This document shows, in pieces, positions 6,289 through 12,091 of a stretch of DNA of 13,208 nucleotides. Position 1 is the stretch's first letter. Every line of letters begins with the position of its first letter. The notes under the pieces were generated by a model, which searched no databases, was not told where the DNA came from, and worked only from the letters and a program-made list of their open reading frames with translations. The translations under genes and the position numbers were made by a program. Origin of the DNA: JBBTRP01 sp038065125 (GTDB lineage: Bacteria > Patescibacteriota > Patescibacteriia > JACQRZ01). The stretch is taken from positions 1-13,208 of the forward strand of contig JBBTRP010000066.1 in the NCBI GenBank assembly GCA_038065125.1, given 5' to 3'.

Positions 6289-7497
6289 ATGTATACCCCT
6301 CGCTACATCGAGCAAACAATTATTGATGCCCATAAGACGTTTAAGGTTCTGTATGTTGGTGGACCGCGCCAAGTCGGCAAGACAACAACGCTGTTGCACC
6401 TTGCCAAGAAATTCGGTGTGTCGTATGTGACTTTTGACGATCTTCGCGTGCGCGCTCTTGCTCAGAAGGACACCGACCTATTTCTCGACTCTCATCCCGC
6501 CCCCCTTCTTATCGATGAGGTTCAATATGTCCCGGAATTATTTCCGGCATTAAAGCTTCGCGTCGATAAGAGTAAAAAGATGGGGCAGTATTGGCTTACC
6601 GGGTCTCAGCAGTTTGCGTCGTTGCGCCACGTACAAGAGTCACTTGCCGGTCGTGTTGCTATTCTTTCGATGCTTGGGTTCTCGTCAGCGGAGCTAGCAC
6701 GCGTGCCGCGCGCTCCTCAGCCATTTACTCTTCATGCCCGCCGCTCATTGAGAAAAAAGCCAGACGACATATTCGGCGCCATATTTCGCGGTTCGTTTCC
6801 GGCACTGTGGCAAAAAAATCCACCGTCTCTTGAGCTTTTTTATAACTCATACATACAGACGTACCTTGATCGCGATTTGCGCGATTTATTCGGTGTGACA
6901 AAACTTTCAGAATTCCATACGTTCATTCAACTGTGTGCTGCGCGTACCGGGCAGCTTCTTAACTATTCCGAGCTGGCGCGCGATGCCGGCATTTCGGTCC
7001 ATGCCGCCCGTGAGTGGATTAGCATTCTTGAATCAACGGGTCAACTTTTTCTTCTGCAACCTTTTTCGAATAATTTCTCAAAGCGATTGATCAAAAGTCC
7101 AAAGCTGTATTTTTTGGACACCGGATTCGCCGCCTATCTTACCCAATGGAAAACAAAAGAAACGCTTGAAGCGGGCGCAATGGCAGGGGCAATCTTTGAG
7201 ACCTTTGTCGTTGGTGAGGTATACAAGAGCTATCTTTTCCGGGGGGTGCGCCCGTTCCTGTTTTACCTTCGTGATAAACAGGGCCATGAAGTTGATCTTG
7301 TGTTGCAAGATGGGCAGGAGCTGACCTTTATTGAAATAAAGCGCGCATCTCGTATTGATGAGCGTGACGTCGCGGGACTTGCGTACTTTGCGGAGCGGCA
7401 TTCATCAAAAAAGCGTAGCGCGGTTATCTCTCTCTCGCGCGAGCGCTATCCCCTGAGTCGGGATCTTGAGGTTATTCCCGTTCAGGACATCTCCTAA
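6289..7497 (+). CDS. AAA-family ATPase with DUF4143 C-terminal domain (COG1373-like)
   Basis: The protein has 402 aa. Walker A is GPRQVGKTT (residues 25-33), Walker B is LLIDEVQ (73-79, Asp76-Glu77), and a sensor-like WLTGSQQF lies near residue 105. The middle has a winged-helix-like segment (YSELARDAGISVHAAREWI). The C-terminal DUF4143 region ends in HEVDLVLQDGQELTFIEIK (333-351), whose Asp336...Glu349-x-Lys351 arrangement is PD-(D/E)xK nuclease-like. Length and domain order are typical of this family, which is common in archaea and reduced-genome bacteria. Its function is poorly known, though mobile-element or toxin-antitoxin-like roles have been proposed. The gene is monocistronic, with its own near-leaderless promoter and a terminator at 7516-7548. 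Confidence 0.88.
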   Translation: MYTPRYIEQTIIDAHKTFKVLYVGGPRQVGKTTTLLHLAKKFGVSYVTFDDLRVRALAQKDTDLFLDSHPAPLLIDEVQYVPELFPALKLRVDKSKKMGQYWLTGSQQFASLRHVQESLAGRVAILSMLGFSSAELARVPRAPQPFTLHARRSLRKKPDDIFGAIFRGSFPALWQKNPPSLELFYNSYIQTYLDRDLRDLFGVTKLSEFHTFIQLCAARTGQLLNYSELARDAGISVHAAREWISILESTGQLFLLQPFSNNFSKRLIKSPKLYFLDTGFAAYLTQWKTKETLEAGAMAGAIFETFVVGEVYKSYLFRGVRPFLFYLRDKQGHEVDLVLQDGQELTFIEIKRASRIDERDVAGLAYFAERHSSKKRSAVISLSRERYPLSRDLEVIPVQDIS

Positions 7498-7515
7498 AAA
7501 CACGGTACTGTATGC

Positions 7516-7548
7516 AAAAGAACCCTGAGCTTGTCGAAGGGTTCTTTT
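7516..7548. terminator. Bidirectional intrinsic terminator after the ATPase gene
   Basis: A perfect 11-bp stem AAAAGAACCCT (7516-7526) / AGGGTTCTTTT (7538-7548) with an 11-nt loop. A/T runs on both sides allow termination in either direction. The stem-loop core CCCTGAGCTTGTCGAAGGG resembles a palindrome-like sequence that I recall as frequent in many bacterial genomes. It occupies the same position relative to repeat copy B as the terminator at 965-1003 does to copy A. Confidence 0.85.
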
Positions 7549-7552
7549 GTCG

Positions 7553-7785
7553 TCTTGAAAGTCTTTGTTAAAAAAACTGCCAAGAAGATGGGCGGGCGGA
7601 AAGGACGGTGAGGTCGTATTCCGCCCGGTCGAGGGTGTTGGTCGGTTGGGTGGCGAGGTCTAGCTCGCGGTAGCCGGCTCGAGCTGGCCGATCACGCCGA
7701 GGTACGAGATCCGCACCCCCTCGTCGGCCTGGCAGTAGTCCACGAAGTGAATCACGGCAATGCCGCACTCCTCGAAGGAGTAGCC
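7553..7785. repeat. Long dispersed repeat, copy B (first copy at 1006-1249)
   Basis: Homologous to copy A along its full length. It has the same inverted repeat GGGCGGAA/TTCCGCCC (arms 7594-7601 and 7619-7626) downstream of the minus-strand small ORF, and the same position next to a terminator. It is 11 bp shorter, mostly because of a 12-nt in-frame deletion in the ORF. Sequence beyond 7785 is unrelated to that beyond 1249. Confidence 0.9.
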
Positions 7786-7818
7786 GATCGAACTCCTTCT
7801 TGCGTGATGACACCCGGG
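7660..7818 (-). pseudogene. Second copy of the repeated small gene, without a start codon
   Basis: The conserved C-terminal part is intact to TAG (7660-7662): GYSFEECGIAVIHFVDYCQA, then a shorter variable stretch DEGVRIS, then YLGVIGQLEPATAS. Upstream in the same frame there is no ATG, GTG or TTG before an in-frame TGA at 7819-7821, so the frame is open only over 7660-7818. An AAGGAG lies four bases before an ATC codon that precedes GGC-TAC, so a mutated start (ATG to ATC) or a truncated copy is possible. Alternatively, one inserted base near 7788 would join it to an upstream minus-strand frame beginning at 7946 (MIFQAFFSKTIITIE...), giving about 95 aa; a sequencing or real frameshift would explain that. 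I cannot choose between these. Confidence 0.5.
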
Positions 7819-8024
7819 TCAACCGTGCTACAGGTGTCTGATGCGGATCGCCCGTTTATGGCGCGTACCATGAAGGGGCGAACCGCATCCTCGTCTAACC
7901 GCTCGATTGTAATGATCGTTTTGGAGAAAAACGCTTGAAAAATCAAGAGTTTTTACTCCCAAAAGCGTTTATCAGTATAGCATAGTTTCCGCTTTTTGTC
8001 AAGATTTGCACGGGTAAAAGCATA
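7786..8024. other. Gene-poor stretch with a hairpin at 7929-7970
   Basis: No convincing plus-strand gene lies between the repeat and the promoter of the gene at 8075. The only clear structure is an inverted repeat AAACGCTT (7929-7936) / AAGCGTTT (7963-7970). Read on the minus strand, its right arm continues into TTTTT, so it could end leftward transcription or attenuate a minus-strand frame that starts at 7946 within it. That minus frame (7752-7946) may be the lost 5' part of the broken small gene. Confidence 0.4.
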
Positions 8025-8041
8025 TTGGTTATAAGGAAATA

Positions 8042-8050
8042 TGATATACT
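8042..8050 (+). promoter_or_regulatory. Extended -10 promoter of swivel protein 3
   Basis: TGATATACT is an extended -10 (TG at 8042-8043, TATACT at 8045-8050). Extended -10 promoters tolerate a weak -35; TTGGTT (8025-8030) lies 14 bp upstream. An alternative is TTGCAC (8006-8011) with TTATAA (8029-8034) at 17 bp. Predicted +1 is near 8057, giving a leader of about 18 nt without a Shine-Dalgarno. Confidence 0.55.
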
Positions 8051-8074
8051 TATTGTGAAACACCATTAAACATT

Positions 8075-9580
8075 ATGGCGCACAAGAAAAAATACACCGT
8101 TCACTGGAAAGACTTCAACTCGCCGCTGATGCGCAACGAGATCTGGCCGCGGTTCTGTCAGTTATGGCATACGGAATTCGGATTACCGTTCGTTCCGATC
8201 GGCATTTGGTCAGAAAAAGACGCGATCAAGTATTTTGTGAATCTCAAAGATGTTCAGAATCTTCAAAAGATTCTTGTGTCGCGCGTGCTGGAAAATCCCG
8301 GCCTCATCAAGAAGTGGATCCGCCAATCTGATGTCTTGGCGAAAGAAATGAACCGGTACACCGGCACGATCCGAGAGGCGGATCTTTCGAGATGGTCCGC
8401 CGCGAAATTGAAAACGGCGTACGATCGGTTTGCCGAGTTGGATGCGCGGCAGTACGCGATTGGAATCCTCCTTGTCGGCTTCGATGAGTCGTTCGGACCA
8501 AACGGCCTTGACGCGATGGTGCGCGCGATCGTTGCAAGAGCCGTTCCGAAACGAGACGCTGCGCGTACATTTGCAGTATTAACCCAGCCGGTACGGGACT
8601 CGTTTTCCCGCGAGCAGGAAAAAGAACTCCTTGAACTGTATGCTCAAGCAGTGCCATCCGGGCAGCGCGGTCGTGTCGCGTCCGGATCTTTCGAGTCATT
8701 TCCCCGGGTACAAAAGTTGCTCAAAAAGCACACGAAGAAATGGGCATGGGTGTATCATTCCTATGCCGGTCCCGCATGGACAGAGCGCGACTTTTTCGGC
8801 GTGATGCAAGATTGGGCGCGAAGAAGCGTACGCCCCCAAGCTCTTCTTGCAGAGTGGAAACGCGAACGCGCGGCAACGCTTGCGAACCGCAAAGAACTTC
8901 TTGAGCGGATGCCGCTTTCCGCGCGCGAAAAAAAGATCATCGTCTTGGGCGATATTGTGTGGGCAAAACCACGGCGAAAGGATTACCAGGCGAAGTCATA
9001 TTGGCACCTCGAGCCCTTTTTCCGCGAGGTTGCGCGCAGACTTGGAATTTCACTCAAGCACGCACGGTCGTTGGAGCAGAAGTTGCTGTGGAAAAGTCTG
9101 AAAAAGGGGAGCGTCACGCCGCGGGTGGTGGACGATCTCTACACGTGCCATGTTACGTTCCCGACAAAGAATACCGTGCGAGTTCTGAGCGGTAAACATG
9201 CGCGTGAATTTATCAAGAAGAACGTGCGAGAAGAGACGCACTCGATAGAGGGATCTGAATTTTACGGCACGCCCGCGTGTACCGGAGTCGCGCAGGGGAT
9301 TGTTCGGGTTATCAACTCCCCGGATGACATGGCAAAAATGAACGAGGGCGACATTTTGGTTTCGGTCGCCACCACGCCAAGCATTGTCGCGGTGATGCGA
9401 AAAGCGGCCGCAATTCTTACTGATGAGGGCGGGCTCACCTGCCACGCGGCGATCGTGTCGCGCGAGCTGGGTATTCCGTGTATCGTCGGTTTTGGATCAA
9501 TTACCTCGGCGGTCAAGGACGGCGACTGCGTGAAGGTTGATGCGAAAAAAGGAACAGTGATGAGGCTTCCTGTAAAGTAG
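8075..9580 (+). CDS. PEP-utilising enzyme mobile (swivel) domain protein 3
   Basis: The protein has 501 aa. The swivel domain occupies residues about 397-501: TGVAQGIVRVI near its start and GGLTCHAAIVSRELGIPC with the predicted phosphohistidine His457. The linker near residue 313 (FFREVARRLGISLKHARS) resembles that of the protein at 4753. A central aromatic motif KWAWVYHSYAGPAWTERDFF parallels those in the other two proteins. The N-terminal ~250 aa (rich in Trp and basic residues) do not align with the paralogues by eye and may define a distinct substrate or partner. There is no ATP-grasp or TIM-barrel domain. Over the active-site codons a 21-nt stretch is identical to that of the 3108 gene, pointing to duplication or gene conversion. 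The gene has its own promoter and ends at a hairpin shared with the convergent orphan gene. Confidence 0.87.
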   Translation: MAHKKKYTVHWKDFNSPLMRNEIWPRFCQLWHTEFGLPFVPIGIWSEKDAIKYFVNLKDVQNLQKILVSRVLENPGLIKKWIRQSDVLAKEMNRYTGTIREADLSRWSAAKLKTAYDRFAELDARQYAIGILLVGFDESFGPNGLDAMVRAIVARAVPKRDAARTFAVLTQPVRDSFSREQEKELLELYAQAVPSGQRGRVASGSFESFPRVQKLLKKHTKKWAWVYHSYAGPAWTERDFFGVMQDWARRSVRPQALLAEWKRERAATLANRKELLERMPLSAREKKIIVLGDIVWAKPRRKDYQAKSYWHLEPFFREVARRLGISLKHARSLEQKLLWKSLKKGSVTPRVVDDLYTCHVTFPTKNTVRVLSGKHAREFIKKNVREETHSIEGSEFYGTPACTGVAQGIVRVINSPDDMAKMNEGDILVSVATTPSIVAVMRKAAAILTDEGGLTCHAAIVSRELGIPCIVGFGSITSAVKDGDCVKVDAKKGTVMRLPVK

Positions 9581-9582
9581 AG

Positions 9583-9622
9583 AAGCGCACGGGGCAGGGG
9601 AAAAACCTGTCCGCGTGCGCTT
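9583..9622. terminator. Hairpin between convergent genes
   Basis: AAGCGCACG-GGGCAGG (9583-9598) pairs with CCTGTCC-G-CGTGCGCTT (9606-9622), with one bulge and one G-U pair, around a short A-rich loop. It lies in the 49-bp gap between two converging stop codons, the usual place for a shared terminator. No long T-run follows on either strand, so termination efficiency is uncertain. Confidence 0.55.
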
Positions 9623-9629
9623 GTGACGG

Positions 9630-10220
9630 TTATCCCTCCTGAATCTTGGTCGGAGTGAACTTGTGCCTCGCGGTGACCAGTTCGATCGCCGGCGGCTCGT
9701 CGCTCGGTTTGAGCGGTTCGCAGTACGCGAGATTCTGGAAGGCGAGATGGGGCACTTTGCCCTGAGGAGAGAAGGTCAGCGTGATGAGACCTCCGGGCAT
9801 GAAGGGGGGTGAGGATCGTGGACCCATGATGTTCCCGACCCACTGCCAGACCTGCTCCAGGCACGGCTTGCTGTCCGTGATGGCGAGAGCGAATCTCGCC
9901 AGTCCGTTGCTTGCTACTTCCGCGCCTGCAAGGACCTTATACATGGTGGCGAGGTGCATGAACTGTTGCCCCTTCCTGACAACGCTCAACTCGGGGTACG
10001 CCCAGACTCGCTTGACCCGCCCGAGCGAGAGTTCCGCGAGTTCGAGGGCGACGCGTAGCGCAGGAAGCGTGTCGGCCGAGCCGATGAACCCCGGAGCTCC
10101 GTGATGCGAGTCGAGGAACCATCGCGCGAGTTCGTTGGCGTCAAGTGACCCAGACCCCTCCTCGTGCGAGAGTAGGAGTCCGAGGACAATGGCGTTTGGG
10201 GGCAGACCTGTGTGTCCCAT
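9630..10220 (-). CDS. Uncharacterised 196-aa protein
   Basis: I do not recognise this protein. The frame is open for 196 codons, and an excellent Shine-Dalgarno (AAGGAGG, 7 nt before the ATG at 10220) supports both the gene and its start. The chain begins MGHTGLPPNAIVLGLLLSHE and has a helical first half (ADTLPALRVALELAELSLG), an ITDSKPCLEQVWQWVGNI segment, and a proline/glycine-rich stretch MGPRSSPPFMPGGLITLTF that looks beta-like. No signal peptide, long membrane helix or catalytic motif is apparent. It is GC-rich and the only well-supported long minus-strand gene here. Its strong Shine-Dalgarno differs from the leader-poor style of its neighbours, so separate ancestry is possible. It is convergent with the swivel gene at 8075 and divergent from the DUF192 gene. 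Confidence 0.7.
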   Translation of the reverse strand: MGHTGLPPNAIVLGLLLSHEEGSGSLDANELARWFLDSHHGAPGFIGSADTLPALRVALELAELSLGRVKRVWAYPELSVVRKGQQFMHLATMYKVLAGAEVASNGLARFALAITDSKPCLEQVWQWVGNIMGPRSSPPFMPGGLITLTFSPQGKVPHLAFQNLAYCEPLKPSDEPPAIELVTARHKFTPTKIQEG

Positions 10221-10227
10221 CGTGTGG

Positions 10228-10234
10228 CCTCCTT
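10228..10234 (-). promoter_or_regulatory. Strong Shine-Dalgarno of the 10220 minus-strand gene
   Basis: On the minus strand AAGGAGG lies 7 nt before the ATG at 10220. It is the best ribosome-binding site in the window and fixes the start of an otherwise unrecognised gene. A TTGACA on the same strand (10290-10295) could be its -35, but no good -10 at normal spacing is seen. Confidence 0.8.
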
Positions 10235-10303
10235 AACACGAAAAAAGCACTACTCGTTTGCTCTAAAGAAGACCACGGATTCGAGAAGATGTCAATCGGA
10301 GTA

Positions 10304-10312
10304 TGGTATACT
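10304..10312 (+). promoter_or_regulatory. Extended -10 promoter of the DUF192 gene (leaderless)
   Basis: TGGTATACT is an extended -10 (TG at 10304-10305, TATACT at 10307-10312). The expected +1 falls at about 10318-10321, on or just before the ATG at 10321. This makes the ATG at 10315 an unlikely start and implies a leaderless mRNA. No convincing -35 at 17 bp. Confidence 0.6.
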
Positions 10313-10320
10313 GAATGATC

Positions 10321-10971
10321 ATGAAGAATCTTACGCGAAGACAACAACCCATAATACGCTCGGTTGTTGCTGTGCAGAAACTCCAACCCAAAGACCGTGG
10401 GATTCTGAAGGGCAACTACCTCGTCGCTTTTTGTTGCGGTGTGATTATTTTTTCTTTGGCGGAACTGGCGTTTGTGGCAGCTGCTTCGATCGGAAAACGC
10501 GAGCGCGCGGCACGATCCCAGAATCCCTCGCCACTTGAGGTACGGAAAGTCGGCGGCGGGTCAAACCACGCATTTGTTGCAACAGAGCCGTTCGTGATGG
10601 CGCCGCCGTCCCGGGCAAAGGTGACGATCGGTTCTGCGACATTCGAGGTCGAGCTTGCGCGCACAGAACTTGAGCGCCGTAAAGGCCTTTCCGGACGGCA
10701 ATCCCTGCCCGAAGGCACCGGTCTTCTTTTTTACTTTCCCCAGAGCGGCTCCCCGTGGTTTTGGATGAAAGATATGAATTTTCCCATTGATATCATCTGG
10801 ATCGGGGAGGATCGCACCGTGGTGTCCGTTCACTCGGGCGTGGCGCCGGAGAGTTATCCGACCGTCTACACTCCCTCCTCGCCCACACAGTTCGTGCTCG
10901 AGGTTCCCGCGGGCAACGCACATCGCGCCGGTATCAAAAAGGGGGCTCGAGTGACTCTTCCCGCATTATGA
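10321..10971 (+). CDS. Membrane-anchored DUF192 (COG1430) protein
   Basis: The protein has 216 aa from the ATG at 10321, the start favoured by the promoter; an ATG two codons upstream is also possible. Residues about 30-58 (GNYLVAFCCGVIIFSLAELA...) form one N-terminal membrane helix or uncleaved signal anchor, then a ~40-aa linker, then the DUF192 domain (about 97-216). Family hallmarks seen are ERRKGLSGRQSLPEGTGLLF, FWMKDMNFPIDIIWI, and a C-terminal VLEVPAGNAHRAGIKKGARV. DUF192 is a small beta-rich domain found in exported proteins of bacteria and archaea; its biochemical role is not established. With the membrane anchor, the domain should face outside. The stop overlaps the start of the cation exchanger gene as ATGA, so the two are translationally coupled. 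Confidence 0.88.
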   Translation: MKNLTRRQQPIIRSVVAVQKLQPKDRGILKGNYLVAFCCGVIIFSLAELAFVAAASIGKRERAARSQNPSPLEVRKVGGGSNHAFVATEPFVMAPPSRAKVTIGSATFEVELARTELERRKGLSGRQSLPEGTGLLFYFPQSGSPWFWMKDMNFPIDIIWIGEDRTVVSVHSGVAPESYPTVYTPSSPTQFVLEVPAGNAHRAGIKKGARVTLPAL

Positions 10972-12076
10972 TCTACTTTCTCGCCGTCATTCTCCTGGGA
11001 CTTTTGTTTTTTCTACTCGGCAAGACCGCCGATCAGGTGGTCGACGCGGTCGGAAGGTTCTGCACGCTTGCGCGCGTGAAAGTATTCTTCGTCGGGATTA
11101 TTTTGGGACTCGTGACCTCCCTTCCCGAGTTCTCCATCGCGCTGAACTCGCTTGTCAATAATGTGCCGGAGGTCTCGCTGGGAAACCTCATGGGCAGCTT
11201 GATGGTTGTTTTGGGGCTTGTCTTTGGGGTGAGCATCATTTTGAACAGGTCCATCAAGACGGATGGGAAGTCGCATCGGATCGTGCCGCTTCTGGGGTAT
11301 TTGTTTTTGCCGATCGTCTTTGCTCTTGACGGGACAATCTCGCGCCTTGATAGCGCGCTTCTGATTTTGTGGTATGTGTGGATTCTGTATTATCTGTACT
11401 CGACGCACCAGGCGGGGAGGGAGCGGAAAGCTCGTCCGACNNNNNNNNNNNNNNNNNNNNNNNNNNNNNNNNNNNNNNNNNNNNNNNNNNNNNNNNNNNN
11501 NNNNNNNNNNNNNNNNNNNNNNNNNNNNNNNNNNNNNNNNTGTATTATCTGTACTCGACGCACCAGGCGGGGAGGGAGCGGAAAGCTCGTCCGACCACCA
11601 TGAGCCAGAAGGAGTTTTTGTTTGAGCTCTTCGTGATGGGGTTGGGCATGGTCTCGTTACTGCTTCTTTCCAATCTTATCGTCCAGATCAGTGAGATTCT
11701 ACTTGTTCACTTCAACATCTCGGGATTTTTTGCGGGGCTCGTGGTATTTGCGATCGGGACGAATCTTCCTGAGATCACTGTCATGCTGAGGTCGTGGAAG
11801 CGTAACATGAAGGAGCTCTCCATGAGTCACCTCATGGGGTCGGTGATTGTGGATCCGCTTCTCATCGGCATTTTTGGGTTTATCAGCCCGTTTGTGGTGG
11901 CGCGGTCGCTCGGATTTGTGCATTTGATGTTGTTTGCACTGCTCCTCTTGGTTTCGTTCTATCTGTTTTATCGATCCGGCAAACGATTTTCCCGGACAGA
12001 GGGGTTCTTACTGGTCACTATCTATCTCTTGTTTTTGATTGGCGAGGTCAGTATTTCCATTCTGACGCGCGGGTGA
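10968..12076 (+). CDS. Na+/Ca2+ exchanger family (CaCA, YrbG-like) membrane protein, interrupted by an assembly gap
   Basis: This is a multi-spanning antiporter of the calcium/cation exchanger family. Both alpha repeats are present. Alpha-1 has GLVTSLPEFSIALNSL and SLGNLMGSLMVVLGLVFG; alpha-2 has FAIGTNLPEITVML and HLMGSVIVDPLLIGIFGF. The conserved acidic residue of each PE motif is the expected cation ligand. A charged loop (THQAGRERKARP) joins the halves and is where the 100 Ns lie. The 55 bases before and after the Ns are identical. Collapsing them removes 155 nt and gives one frame of 954 nt, or 317 aa, the usual length of YrbG-type proteins, so the gene is intact in the organism. It overlaps the DUF192 stop by 4 nt, and its stop overlaps the -10 region of the next gene. 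Confidence 0.88.
11386..11595. other. False scaffold gap: identical 55-bp contig ends around 100 Ns
   Basis: Bases 11386-11440 and 11541-11595 are identical over 55 nt and flank exactly 100 Ns (11441-11540), a conventional placeholder length. The pattern is that of two contigs whose ends overlap by one assembly k-mer but were scaffolded rather than merged. Merging them keeps the exchanger frame open. There is no biological repeat here. Confidence 0.93.
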
Positions 12077-12082
12077 TACGAT
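12074..12082 (+). promoter_or_regulatory. Extended -10 promoter of the HtrA-like gene
   Basis: TGATACGAT contains TG at 12074-12075 and TACGAT at 12077-12082, overlapping the exchanger's TGA stop. TTTCCA (12054-12059) lies 17 bp upstream as a weak -35. The predicted +1 near 12089 would give a leader of about 3 nt before the ATG at 12092, in line with other genes here. Confidence 0.45.
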
Positions 12083-12091
12083 TCTGTTCGT

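Noticed and set aside
7747..7938. Plus-strand 63-aa frame (MNHGNAALLEG...)
   Set aside because: It starts inside the repeat on the strand opposite the conserved small ORF and shows no protein-like motif or ribosome-binding site.
3108..9580. Calling the three swivel proteins complete PEP synthases or rifampin phosphotransferases
   Set aside because: They lack both the ATP-grasp domain and the PEP/pyruvate-binding barrel, so an enzyme name would claim too much.
9262..9864. Minus-strand 200-aa frame across two convergent genes
   Set aside because: It is antisense to the swivel active-site coding region, crosses the shared hairpin, and overlaps the better supported 9630-10220 gene in another frame.
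11386..11595. Direct repeat or tandem duplication inside the exchanger gene
   Set aside because: The identical 55-bp blocks flank exactly 100 Ns and merge into a perfect frame, so this is a scaffolding artefact.
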